From Pseudoalteromonas tunicata (GTDB lineage Bacteria; Pseudomonadota; Gammaproteobacteria; Enterobacterales; Alteromonadaceae): DNA of 64,000 nucleotides. The notes under the pieces are model-generated. The model worked only from the letters and a program-made list of their open reading frames with translations, made no database searches and was not told where the DNA came from. Shown piece by piece: positions 38,797-47,502 of this stretch. The stretch covers positions 3,683,501-3,747,500 of the forward strand of contig NZ_CP011032.1 in NCBI RefSeq assembly GCF_002310815.1. Reading direction: 5' to 3'. How positions within the stretch are numbered: position 1 is the first letter of the stretch; the number at the start of each line of letters is the position of its first letter. The position numbers were made by a program, and so were the translations under genes.

Positions 38797-39594
38797 CTAT
38801 CTTTGATGGGGTTGAATCAAGCTTAACCAATCCCAGTCGGGATGCCCCATTACTATAAAATCTGGATTTTCGGTCGATTCTCTTTGGTTATAAGTTAATG
38901 GCTGAAACTGCGCATCCACCAAGGTACCACCAGCTTGCTCAACAATCACTTGAGATGCACCTGTATCCCACTCGCCTGTAGGGCCTATTCGCATAAAAAA
39001 ATCAGCCTGTCCCTCAGCAATTAAGCATGCTTTTAAGGAACATGACCCTAATGGAATAGTGTCAAATTGAGTTGTTATATACTGGCTAACAACATCGAGC
39101 TTTTGTCTGCGACTAATTGCTAACGTTAGTTTTTGGGGCTTTGCGACCTTAATAGCAATGTCTTGCCCATTTTCACGTTTAAATGCACCATTTCCCTCTG
39201 CAGCAAAATAAGTCACCCCCTTGGTTGGCCAATGAATAATACCCAGTACAGGTTGATTATTTTCAATTAAGGCGATGTTCACTGCAAAATCACCACTTTT
39301 AAGAATAAACTCACCGGTACCGTCCATAGGATCCAGCAACCAATAACGTTGCCAATGCTTACGCTCTTCTAAGCTCGGAATACTGGTTTCTTCAGACATA
39401 ATAGGGATTGAGGAATCTAAAGCGATTAAACCCGCCATTAATACATCATTGGCAGCCAAATCAGCCTTAGTGACTGGGGTATGATCGAGTTTCTCTTGTT
39501 GACCAATATCATCTTGGTCATAAATCGCTAAAATAGCACGTCCCGCTTGCTCAGCTAAGGCAATGCAGGGTTCAAGTAAAGACAGCATATTCAT
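38797..39594 (-). CDS. cysQ: 3'(2'),5'-bisphosphate nucleotidase CysQ
   Basis: 265 residues of the inositol monophosphatase/FIG superfamily. Metal-site motifs are present: DHTPVTKADLAAND, PIMSEE, LDPMDGTGEF and GEWDTGASQVIVEQAGG. CysQ removes the 3' phosphate from PAP, the by-product of PAPS reduction by CysH (encoded at 60048-60788). The gene starts 6 bp after nudE and is co-transcribed with it. Confidence 0.94.
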   Translation of the reverse strand: MNMLSLLEPCIALAEQAGRAILAIYDQDDIGQQEKLDHTPVTKADLAANDVLMAGLIALDSSIPIMSEETSIPSLEERKHWQRYWLLDPMDGTGEFILKSGDFAVNIALIENNQPVLGIIHWPTKGVTYFAAEGNGAFKRENGQDIAIKVAKPQKLTLAISRRQKLDVVSQYITTQFDTIPLGSCSLKACLIAEGQADFFMRIGPTGEWDTGASQVIVEQAGGTLVDAQFQPLTYNQRESTENPDFIVMGHPDWDWLSLIQPHQR

Positions 39595-39600
39595 TTTCGC

Positions 39601-40155
39601 TTAGCTAAAAAATTGTTTTGTTAACATCAATGCAGCGACACTGCGCGCTTCTGTGAAATCAGGTTGCTCAAGCAAAGAAGCCCACTGTTCAAGTGGCCAT
39701 GAGACCACCTCTAGAGGCTCTGGCTCATCACCCTCAAGGCTTTCATCATAAAGTTGCTCAGCTAAGATCAGGTGCATTTTGGCGTTAAAGTAACCCGGAG
39801 CAAGCGAGACCTCTTTAAGTAACGTTAATTGCTGAGCGCCTTTACCAACCTCTTCCATTAGTTCTCGATTAGCGGCTTCAAGTGGCGTTTCGCCAGGGTC
39901 AATTAACCCTTTTGGAAAACCTAATTGATAATCGTGAGTGCCTGCGCAGTATTCTCGCACTAGGAGTAAATCGCCTTGCGCTGTGATTGGAATAATCATC
40001 ACCGCACCACGACCTGCGCCCTTAATTTTTTCGTAACATCTGGCTTCACCATTTGAAAATACTAAATCGAGCGATTCAACGGTAAATAATTTGCTCTTAG
40101 CCACAACCGTACTTGCCAAAATTGTTGGCAGTTGGTGATCCTTTTTCTTTGCCAT
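39601..40155 (-). CDS. nudE: ADP compounds hydrolase NudE
   Basis: 184 residues. The Nudix box is complete: GFPKGLIDPGETPLEAANRE followed by LMEEVG. N-terminal features (VVAKSKLFTVESLDLVFSNG) match NudE, which hydrolyses ADP-ribose, Ap3A and NADH. It heads the nudE-cysQ operon and is divergent from the nucleotidase gene with 61 bp between starts. Confidence 0.92.
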   Translation of the reverse strand: MAKKKDHQLPTILASTVVAKSKLFTVESLDLVFSNGEARCYEKIKGAGRGAVMIIPITAQGDLLLVREYCAGTHDYQLGFPKGLIDPGETPLEAANRELMEEVGKGAQQLTLLKEVSLAPGYFNAKMHLILAEQLYDESLEGDEPEPLEVVSWPLEQWASLLEQPDFTEARSVAALMLTKQFFS

Positions 40156-40216
40156 AACGCATCTTTTGTTATGATGGAGAGTAACTTAATCATAATAGTT
40201 TTATGGCTAAAAACCT

Positions 40217-40888
40217 ATGTTAAATTGGCAACAAATCGACACCGTATTACTCGATATGGACGGCACCTTACTCGACCTTCATTTCGATAACCATTTTTGG
40301 CTCGAATTCATTCCGGCTAAAATTGCTCAGCAACACAATATCTCTTTTGAGGATGCTAAAACCATCTTAATTGATAAATACCATAAAGTAGCAGGCCAGA
40401 TTGAATGGTATTGTTTAGATTATTGGCAAAAAGAACTCAATTTACCAATTGCTCAGTTAAAAAGAGAAGTTCAGCATCTAATTGCAATTCGAGAGGATGT
40501 GCCTGATTTTTTAAATGCGCTTAGAAAAGCAGGTAAGAAACTAATTTTGTTAACAAATGCACATCCCGATAGCTTAAGTCTTAAAATAGAACGGACTCAG
40601 CTTGATGGTTATTTAGATGTATTAATTTCTACCCATGAATTTGGGGTCAGTAAAGAGCATCAAGCACTTTGGCAGCAACTGCAAGCAAGGTTGAATTTTG
40701 ATAAAAACCGTACTTTGTTTGTAGATGACAGCCTAACCATTTTAAAGGCTGCTCATGCCTTTGGTATTGGCCACCTTTTAGCGATTGCCAACCCCGATAG
40801 CAAATTACAACCGATCCATACCGATGAGTTTTTAGCTATCACAGACTACCGAACATTATTGCCAATCGCCCAAAGCCATCAATCTTAA
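40217..40888 (+). CDS. yrfG: GMP/IMP 5'-nucleotidase YrfG (HAD family)
   Basis: 223 residues. HAD motifs: DMDGTLLDLHFDNHFW (motif I), LLTNAHP (motif II), STHEFGVSKEHQALWQ (motif III Lys) and FVDDSLTILKAA (motif IV). The sequence and its position opposite nudE match YrfG, which dephosphorylates GMP and IMP. Cytosolic. Confidence 0.93.
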   Translation: MLNWQQIDTVLLDMDGTLLDLHFDNHFWLEFIPAKIAQQHNISFEDAKTILIDKYHKVAGQIEWYCLDYWQKELNLPIAQLKREVQHLIAIREDVPDFLNALRKAGKKLILLTNAHPDSLSLKIERTQLDGYLDVLISTHEFGVSKEHQALWQQLQARLNFDKNRTLFVDDSLTILKAAHAFGIGHLLAIANPDSKLQPIHTDEFLAITDYRTLLPIAQSHQS

Positions 40889-40980
40889 TGTAAACAAAAC
40901 TCAATCCTGGATGAAAACTAAGATGTTTACTTTTAATTTAATACATTGATAACTATCTGATTCAGCATTGAGGTACATAA

Positions 40981-41010
40981 AAATGCCAGTAAATAATGTT
41001 ACTGGCATTT
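40981..41010. terminator. Hairpin between yrfG and the dUTPase gene
   Basis: Perfect 12-bp stem AAATGCCAGTAA / TTACTGGCATTT with a 6-base loop in the gap between converging genes. The flanking A and T runs are modest, so it may serve both directions weakly. Confidence 0.75.
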
Positions 41011-41028
41011 AAAAGTTAAGACTGAAAA

Positions 41029-41649
41029 TTAAGCAGGGTAACGAGCTACTAAACCTTGATAAACCAATTTAGCAAAATCAGGATGTTCAGTATCAAGGGA
41101 TTTAACCACTTCTACTAAGTGTTCGTTATCTTCTTTACCATTCCACACTTTGATATAAGTACCCTCTTTATAGCCATGGTCTTGGCGAAAGAAGTTAAGA
41201 GTATTTTTACCAACATAACCACGATACAGATCATCCAAACTCATATCAATTTGCTGCATACAACCTGCAAAAGCAGCCGCATCAAAACGTTTTTCGACCA
41301 CAGCAGTACCCGCTAATAACTCAAGAGTCTGTTTAAAATCACCTGCTGTTTTGACGTTGTTTAATTCAGTAAATAACTGTTCCGCAAGCTGTTGATAGCT
41401 CGTTTTACCATCGATTCTCATTGCGATGCCAAAATGAAAAATATCAACCAACTCTAAAATAACCTGGTCAGTGTCTGGAGTTTGCTTTTTCCACCACTTC
41501 CATCCGTAATGATCAAGCATTTCAGCACATTCAACCCAAATTGCTCGATACCATTCAAAACCTTGCTCAAACCATTGCGGGTGAATTTTTTGGTTCATCG
41601 CATTTTGCATTTCAAGCATGGTCGCCAATTTCGCAATATTTGCTGACAT
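41029..41649 (-). CDS. Dimeric all-alpha dUTPase (dUTP diphosphatase)
   Basis: 206 residues, all-alpha NTP pyrophosphatase of the dimeric dUTPase type. Metal-binding ExxE and ExxD motifs appear in WVECAEMLDHYGWKWWKK and ILELVDIFHFGI. It hydrolyses dUTP to dUMP, limiting uracil in DNA. This type is known from phages, trypanosomatids and some marine Gammaproteobacteria, replacing or adding to trimeric Dut. Single-gene unit. Confidence 0.88.
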   Translation of the reverse strand: MSANIAKLATMLEMQNAMNQKIHPQWFEQGFEWYRAIWVECAEMLDHYGWKWWKKQTPDTDQVILELVDIFHFGIAMRIDGKTSYQQLAEQLFTELNNVKTAGDFKQTLELLAGTAVVEKRFDAAAFAGCMQQIDMSLDDLYRGYVGKNTLNFFRQDHGYKEGTYIKVWNGKEDNEHLVEVVKSLDTEHPDFAKLVYQGLVARYPA

Positions 41650-41785
41650 CGCTTATTCTCATCTTTAATTTTAAAACCTAATCATACGGAAAAAGTATCA
41701 CAGAGCAAAGAGCCGAATAAATTCGATGAAAGTTATTTGCTACTTTGTCGCTCTTATAACAAACCACTGTAAAAGAGAGATCTAA

Positions 41786-42415
41786 ATGAAATATATAATA
41801 AGTGTACTTTTGCTGATTGTGAGCCAAATGACTAATGCCGCAAGCGCGTTTAATATCAAGCCCTCAGCAGAATTAGTCACCCCAATTTTGCCAGGGCTGA
41901 AAATACCAGATGCAACTCTATTAACAAAAGTAGGTGTAAAAACACAACTTAGTCAGCTACTTAAAAACAAGCCAACGGTATTAGTTGTATATCGAGGGGG
42001 GTGGTGTCCATTTTGTAGCCGCCAATTAATGGGTTTACAGCAATTAGCACCTCAACTTCAGCAGCTTGGACTGCAGGTTTTAGCGGTATCGCCAGAGCAA
42101 CCTCAGGAATTACAAAAAAACACTGAAAATACGCTTTACCAGTTATTATCTGATAGCGATTTAAGTTTTAGCCAAAATCTCGGTTTAGCATTTTACCTTG
42201 ATGATAAAACAGCACAAATTTATCGTAATAAACTAGGGGTGAACTTCGTGGATTTTGATGGTCAGGAAAAAGTAGCCCTTCCTGTGCCGGCTGTATTTTT
42301 AGTTGATACGCAAGCAATGGTGCATTTCCAATATACCAATCCAAATTACAAAGTAAGACTAAGTAATGATGTATTGTTAAGCGCGGCCAAACAGATGATG
42401 CAAGATTTAAAATAG
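41786..42415 (+). CDS. Exported peroxiredoxin-like/thioredoxin-fold protein
   Basis: 209 residues. A signal peptide (to about 20) is followed by an AhpC/TSA-like thioredoxin fold with RGGWCPFCSRQL (Cys74, Cys77), VLAVSPEQPQELQ and LPVPAVFLVD. The CPFC pair suggests thiol-disulfide or peroxide reduction in the periplasm. The family is usually annotated peroxiredoxin-like; the true substrate is unknown. AGAGAG precedes the ATG. Confidence 0.88.
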   Translation: MKYIISVLLLIVSQMTNAASAFNIKPSAELVTPILPGLKIPDATLLTKVGVKTQLSQLLKNKPTVLVVYRGGWCPFCSRQLMGLQQLAPQLQQLGLQVLAVSPEQPQELQKNTENTLYQLLSDSDLSFSQNLGLAFYLDDKTAQIYRNKLGVNFVDFDGQEKVALPVPAVFLVDTQAMVHFQYTNPNYKVRLSNDVLLSAAKQMMQDLK

Positions 42416-42422
42416 CGTTAAA

Positions 42423-42458
42423 AATTAAGATAAACGTTGAAAAACGTTTATCTTAATT
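42423..42458. terminator. Bidirectional hairpin between converging genes
   Basis: Perfect 16-bp stem AATTAAGATAAACGTT / AACGTTTATCTTAATT with a GAAA loop. It contains the stop codon of the minus-strand gene. Confidence 0.8.
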
Positions 42459-42942
42459 CGAAATCACACGGCTCATTAGTGACATATCGTGCAGCAAACG
42501 TTTCACCCGTATTAAATTCAATACGCATTGAGGTTAATTCAAACAATGGATGTGGGTATTCAGCTATCCATTGCATAGTAGCCTTACAAATTGCTTCGAG
42601 TTTATGTAACCTAAAGCTATCCACAACTACAACAGCCTGCTTGCCTTCTAAAAAGCTACGTTCGACATTTTCACTCCAATCTGTATTTTGAAAGTTTTGA
42701 GTCAGATAAAAAGTAAGATCTCGATTATCTATGGCTTCTTTTACTTCAGAAGTAACTGTTTGAGCTTTTTGGGCAAACTGTAATAGCGATTGCTGTTGAT
42801 CAACCTCCATTTGACGTTCGCCTGCCGCACAACTGCGAGTGGTATAACGCACTTCACCAACGGCACTAACGCATTTATTTAATTGTTTTTGAGCAAAGCT
42901 CATTGTGGGTAACAATAACAAGAGCGCAAATAGATATTTCAT
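42448..42942 (-). CDS. Exported protein, DUF4124-like N-terminus
   Basis: 164 residues with a signal peptide ending at SFA. The mature start KQLNKCVSAVGEVRYTTRSC resembles the DUF4124 motif (K-C-x-D-x-x-G-x-x-x-Y-s-x-x-x-C) of small periplasmic proteins. The remaining helical/beta region is unrecognised. Its stop lies inside the shared terminator stem. Function unknown. Confidence 0.78.
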   Translation of the reverse strand: MKYLFALLLLLPTMSFAQKQLNKCVSAVGEVRYTTRSCAAGERQMEVDQQQSLLQFAQKAQTVTSEVKEAIDNRDLTFYLTQNFQNTDWSENVERSFLEGKQAVVVVDSFRLHKLEAICKATMQWIAEYPHPLFELTSMRIEFNTGETFAARYVTNEPCDFELR

Positions 42943-43091
42943 TTTTATTCTCTACAATGCTTTTAACACTATTTTGCTGTCAAAGTAGTTTGATACAGAT
43001 CAAATTTTGACAATTATTTTACAAATGCTACCGCAATTTATAGCAGGCAACAACTATAAAACAGAGAGTTTCGGAACATATCCCTTAACCC

Positions 43092-45425
43092 TTATTTATT
43101 TTCATAGCGATTGTAATCGAATAAACCAAACTCTACGCCTTGATATTGCTTAGCAACGTCATGTAATAAATCACTATATTGCCAAAAATCCTTGTTTGTT
43201 CGACGAACAGCATAGCGATTTTTTAATTGATGATAATCAGCTTCAGTTTTGAGTGAGTGCAGTTGAGAGATAAAATTTGGCAGCTCTTCTTTAGCAACAT
43301 GCCAAATAACTGCGGGATAATCACCAATAAAGCCTTTAGCTAACGTAAGTGAATCTTCTTGATACGCACGTTGTGCTGCCTCATTAAGCAAACTGGTAAT
43401 ATTAAAATGAGCATTATTTCTAATCATCGAAAATGCACGGTACTCAGAATCGATTTTAACCAACAAAAATGAGACTTGAGGTAAAAAACCAACCGCTTGA
43501 CTGGTGGTTTGTTCTATTGATGCCAAGATAGACGGATCTTCAGGTGATTGTAGAGCATGAGAATTATCAAGAACTTGCTTCAGATGATGCTGTAGTTTTT
43601 GGTAAAGTTCAGCTTGAGGATCATCCGTTTTATACACCACTCCAGTTTCTTGTGAAAACGGATGCTTTTCTTGAAAATGGCGAATTAAACTTAATGATGC
43701 ATTACGATACCAAAAGTCGCGAATTTTTTCTCGTTTAGCCTCTGGCAATAGCGCTAAAAAGTTATTTTCGCCTTCAATACGTAAAAAATCCATGTACAAA
43801 CGGGTATTGAGCTGATGCCCAACATTGCCGTATACATCAAAGCCCGCCACCAGCAGATAATGGATCCGCTCAAATAAAGCATAATCAAGCACCCAAGCTG
43901 TTTTAGGCGGCTGACCAACCAAGCCTTTTGTCACCGTAGCACTGTCAAAATGCCGAAAAATTGTTAGTGCGGCATTGGTATTTACGCCCTCGCCTTGCCA
44001 AATTAAATTAAGGTTTAGCTTTGAGTTATCAGCAAAGACTTGGTTCATTAAATTAGTTTTTGCTGCTAAGTATCTTATCTGAGCTTGGGCATATTTAAAC
44101 CATGAAGCAACAGGTAAAACAGTGCTTTCATCTTGAGCTGGTAGAGTGAGCACATCTTGATTTTTCGCTAAAAACGCCCCCATTTTATCGCTGCCATCTT
44201 GTTTCGGATCGACAAAAAATACCCAAAAATGATCATTAATAACATTCAGTGCCACTTGACCACGACAAACAGGACCCTTGATAAACCCCATGATGATTAA
44301 CTGCGCCTCATCAAGCATAAACTGGTATTTAGCTGCAGTCGGAAGCTGCTCAAACGATTTAAAAGGATTTGAGGCAATCGCAGCTTCATAACTTGGTAAT
44401 TGCGTGACTTGATATTGTGGTGCAAGAAATTGCTGATATAAACGAGCAAGCTTGTCATCATCAAGCGCCAGAGGTAAATGGGTTTTTGCTAAAATGGTGG
44501 TTTTATCATGCCATAAACGATAATAAACCCGCTTTACCTTGGGGTCATCAAATGGCCGAGTTGTAGCAATTTGTTTAATTGGCTGACCAGGAGGTGTACT
44601 GGAGCGTACTAATTTAAAGAATTGTGTTGTCGGCTCAATGCCAAAATAAATGTGCGCTAAAAACCAATGCTCATATATATAGCGCGCCATTAATTGGGCT
44701 TTTAAGTCATCTTGATTTAAAAATGCTTCCCAACGCGCCATTTGCTCAAGTTCGAAGGCACTTGGCTTTGGGCTGTGCGCCATAGTGGCGCCAGAGCGCA
44801 TCCATGCTTCTAATGTTTTAAATTCGCTAGAGGATAAAGCAGGAAACCCATAAGGCATACCAGAATGAGGCTTGTTGATAGCCAGCTCATCAAAATTTTC
44901 GATACTGGCACAGCTTTGACTGCGGTCTAAACCAAAATCGAACTCTTCGCCAAGCACTGCAACATTTGGTAAAGGGTGCGCTTGTTTTAATAACAAACTG
45001 TTATACATGACACTGGCTGCAAGGTTTGCTTCAGGCGTTTGTGAAAACTCATTCAGGACAGGATTAAAACCACGGTCACGCCACTCAACGGTTTGCTGCG
45101 CATCAATAAATAATCGTTGCGGCGTCGCTGCAAGTAAACGAGTTCCATCATAAACTAGTTGCTGTGATACTCCGCGGTCAATGCCTTCTGGTGAAGAAAG
45201 CTTTAACTGGCAAGGCGCGTCATAACAACCATGACACACAACACAGCGACTCTCAATTATAGGTTTAACAGTGTCTAAATAGTGGATAGCTTCTCGAGCC
45301 GGATATTCAACTAAACGCTCTACAGCGCTCGGCGCTCCAAAGCGTTGCTGATATTGGCTTACGCCATAAATAGCACAGCCAGCTAAAGAGCAAAAAATAA
45401 CAATCAGTCCGAGTCGCTGCCACAT
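43092..45425 (-). CDS. cti: Fatty acid cis/trans isomerase
   Basis: 777 residues. An N-terminal hydrophobic segment with SLAGC (Cys17) acts as a lipoprotein signal or anchor. A cytochrome-like heme site follows, CVVCHGCYDAPCQLKLSSPE (CxxCH at 61-65), then the long Cti domain with SGMPYGFPALSSSEF and HWFLAHIYFGIE-like sequence (YIYEHWFLAHIYFG). The enzyme converts cis to trans unsaturated fatty acids in membrane lipids under solvent or heat stress, acting in the periplasm. It starts 4 bp after the small gene upstream, so they are probably co-translated. Confidence 0.93.
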   Translation of the reverse strand: MWQRLGLIVIFCSLAGCAIYGVSQYQQRFGAPSAVERLVEYPAREAIHYLDTVKPIIESRCVVCHGCYDAPCQLKLSSPEGIDRGVSQQLVYDGTRLLAATPQRLFIDAQQTVEWRDRGFNPVLNEFSQTPEANLAASVMYNSLLLKQAHPLPNVAVLGEEFDFGLDRSQSCASIENFDELAINKPHSGMPYGFPALSSSEFKTLEAWMRSGATMAHSPKPSAFELEQMARWEAFLNQDDLKAQLMARYIYEHWFLAHIYFGIEPTTQFFKLVRSSTPPGQPIKQIATTRPFDDPKVKRVYYRLWHDKTTILAKTHLPLALDDDKLARLYQQFLAPQYQVTQLPSYEAAIASNPFKSFEQLPTAAKYQFMLDEAQLIIMGFIKGPVCRGQVALNVINDHFWVFFVDPKQDGSDKMGAFLAKNQDVLTLPAQDESTVLPVASWFKYAQAQIRYLAAKTNLMNQVFADNSKLNLNLIWQGEGVNTNAALTIFRHFDSATVTKGLVGQPPKTAWVLDYALFERIHYLLVAGFDVYGNVGHQLNTRLYMDFLRIEGENNFLALLPEAKREKIRDFWYRNASLSLIRHFQEKHPFSQETGVVYKTDDPQAELYQKLQHHLKQVLDNSHALQSPEDPSILASIEQTTSQAVGFLPQVSFLLVKIDSEYRAFSMIRNNAHFNITSLLNEAAQRAYQEDSLTLAKGFIGDYPAVIWHVAKEELPNFISQLHSLKTEADYHQLKNRYAVRRTNKDFWQYSDLLHDVAKQYQGVEFGLFDYNRYENK

Positions 45426-45429
45426 TGTA

Positions 45430-45801
45430 TTACTCCTCTATTGCATCATCTAAACCCAAATCAAACGTCGGCATGCAATCAATGTGAGGGGAAACAAAAA
45501 CCTGCTCATCTTCGGTATTTAATAATACTGCAATCATAGGACCATGATTAATTTGTAACTCGGCATGATGCCCATTATCAAGGGTAACCTTAAATTGTTC
45601 GCTTATTGCACTGAGGGCATAATTTTCAATATATAAACAGGCACTTTCTTCAGGAGCTGGATTAATACATAACTCAGCAAGTAAGGCATCATCAAGGGTA
45701 ATATCAATGACTAGATCGGGTTGTTCTAGGTCGCGCTGAGCCAACTGCTCGTTTAAAAAGAATAAAGGAAGACTTAACAAATTACCTGCAACAAGTTCCA
45801 T
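45430..45801 (-). CDS. Hypothetical protein preceding cti
   Basis: 123 residues, strongly acidic, no signal peptide. There are no recognised motifs; several hydrophobic/acidic strands (VIDITLDDALLAELCI, HAELQINHGPMIAVLLN) suggest a small beta-rich cytosolic protein. Its stop lies 4 bp before the cti start, so it is very likely in the same operon. Any role in Cti expression or assembly is speculation from position. Confidence 0.75.
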   Translation of the reverse strand: MELVAGNLLSLPLFFLNEQLAQRDLEQPDLVIDITLDDALLAELCINPAPEESACLYIENYALSAISEQFKVTLDNGHHAELQINHGPMIAVLLNTEDEQVFVSPHIDCMPTFDLGLDDAIEE

Positions 45802-45898
45802 AATGGTTTCCGATTTTAAGAAGCTAAAATAAGATCATATCAAAATCGACGCAAATCCAGTAAAAAATCTTATTTTTTACTGGATTTTATGTCATGAA

Positions 45899-46564
45899 CT
45901 ACCAAGGTAAAACGTCACCATTTGAATGCCAAAAAGTGCCACTATTAACTAAAGTGAGCTGTTCAATTCGCTGCGCTAGTCGCTCAGCGGCTTGTGTTGG
46001 GCTGATATCACCAGCAAATCCAACCATTTGAGTTTGTACAAAACCTGGGTGAAGTATCGCTACAGCAATCCCTTGGCCTTTAAGTTCATGTGCCATACTC
46101 ACACTGGCAGCATTGAGTGCCGCCTTCGACATGCGATATCCGATGTAAGCACCTGAGCTATTATCCGCAATAGACCCCATTCGGCTGGTGATCATCGCCA
46201 CTTTGCTACCAGAAGCTAAATTTGCCAATAATGCATGGGTAACTCGAATGGGTGCTAATGCATTAATAGCAAGTTGCAATTCAATCGCTGCAAAATCCAT
46301 ATTTGTCAGGCTTTCGTTATGAAAAATACCAGCGTTGTTGATTAATATATCAATTTTCTGACCAGTCAGCGCTTGTGCTAAACGCGTAACATCATCAGCC
46401 TGACTCACATCAATATTATCAATCACGGCGACATTAAGTGCTGTAAGCTCATCAGATGGTTGGCGAACAACCGCAGTCACTTGATATCCTAACGCTAAAT
46501 AAAACTGACAAAAACTTAAACCAATGCCTCTATTAGCACCAGTTATGACAACATGTTGAGCCAT
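45899..46564 (-). CDS. Short-chain dehydrogenase/reductase
   Basis: 221 residues, classical SDR: nucleotide site ITGANRGIGLSF, NNAG at the strand 4 end, catalytic Ser in ITSRMGS, and YRMSK (the YxxxK pair). PGFVQTQM follows as usual. It is an NAD(P)(H)-dependent oxidoreductase of unknown substrate. It follows the glyoxalase-like gene by 42 bp on the same strand. Confidence 0.9.
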   Translation of the reverse strand: MAQHVVITGANRGIGLSFCQFYLALGYQVTAVVRQPSDELTALNVAVIDNIDVSQADDVTRLAQALTGQKIDILINNAGIFHNESLTNMDFAAIELQLAINALAPIRVTHALLANLASGSKVAMITSRMGSIADNSSGAYIGYRMSKAALNAASVSMAHELKGQGIAVAILHPGFVQTQMVGFAGDISPTQAAERLAQRIEQLTLVNSGTFWHSNGDVLPW

Positions 46565-46606
46565 TTTATTTCCTTTTTCTTTGATATTTACTCAACAGCT
46601 AAAACA

Positions 46607-47392
46607 TTATTTAGCCATTAACTCGATTATTGAAAAGTCTGCGCCTTGTGGATCTGTCAGCACACTAAAACGGCCGACATCTTTAAAATCAGTCGGAGGT
46701 ACACAAATAACTGCACCTAAGGCTTGCGCTTGCGCTGCAATTTCATCACAATTTTCGACAGCAAAATAGGTCATCCAATGTGGTGGGATTTCAGACCATT
46801 GCTCATTCATTTCCAACATACCTGCAACTTTTTCATTGCCTTGTTTAAAAAATATGTATGCCATGCCTTCCATATCAACCGCTTCAACTTGCCAATCAAA
46901 TAACTGACAATAAAATGCTTGGCTATTAGCTGAATTACGGCTGGCAAGTTCATTCCAACACATAGTATTTGGCTCTTTAAGTTTACGCGAACCTGGATGT
47001 AACATTCCCTGCCACAGCGCAAATACGGCACCTTCAGGCTCGACCAATAATGCCATTTTACCTGCATCACCCACAGTATGTGGGCCATGTAATAACTCAG
47101 CGCCTAACTTCTGTGCTTTTAATACTTTAGCTTCAACATCATCAACTGCAATGTAGTTTAGCCAATGACTCGGCACTTCAAGCTCAATTCTATCATTTTC
47201 CATTTGATACATAGCTGCAATATCAAGCCCCTCTTTTTGCAGCATAGTGTAATAAGTATCAGGGCCTATCGGTTGATCATCAGAGCCCCATCCAAATAAT
47301 TCACAATAGAATTTTTTTCCTTGCTGCCAATTATGGGTGCACAACTCTGGCCAACAGAATGTACCCGCTATGTGCGATGTGAAATTTGCCAT
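46607..47392 (-). CDS. VOC family (glyoxalase/bleomycin resistance-like) protein
   Basis: 261 residues made of two VOC modules (about 5-125 and 135-260), each beginning with a CWxEL motif (TFCWPELCTHNWQQGKKFYC, MCWNELASRN) and ending with a metal-ligand-like strand (EPEGAVFALWQ, DPQGADFSIIE). HWLNYIAVDD and HWMTYFAVEN form the matching mid segments. Members include hydroxylases, lyases and proteins of unknown function. Likely first gene of an operon with the SDR. Confidence 0.88.
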   Translation of the reverse strand: MANFTSHIAGTFCWPELCTHNWQQGKKFYCELFGWGSDDQPIGPDTYYTMLQKEGLDIAAMYQMENDRIELEVPSHWLNYIAVDDVEAKVLKAQKLGAELLHGPHTVGDAGKMALLVEPEGAVFALWQGMLHPGSRKLKEPNTMCWNELASRNSANSQAFYCQLFDWQVEAVDMEGMAYIFFKQGNEKVAGMLEMNEQWSEIPPHWMTYFAVENCDEIAAQAQALGAVICVPPTDFKDVGRFSVLTDPQGADFSIIELMAK

Positions 47393-47444
47393 TTAAGATC
47401 CCTGTTCCAATTCTAGAGCTATTAACCTATAAGAAAAAAAACAA

Positions 47445-47468
47445 TTTCGCCACCCTAAGGTGGCGAAA
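47445..47468 (-). terminator. Terminator of the chemoreceptor gene
   Basis: Perfect stem TTTCGCCACC / GGTGGCGAAA with a CTAA loop; on the minus strand it is followed by TTGTTTTTTTTC. It lies 35 bp past the stop codon. Confidence 0.92.
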
Positions 47469-47502
47469 CATTGCGATAAAAAGTAGAGTCGTTGGTTAAA
47501 AA

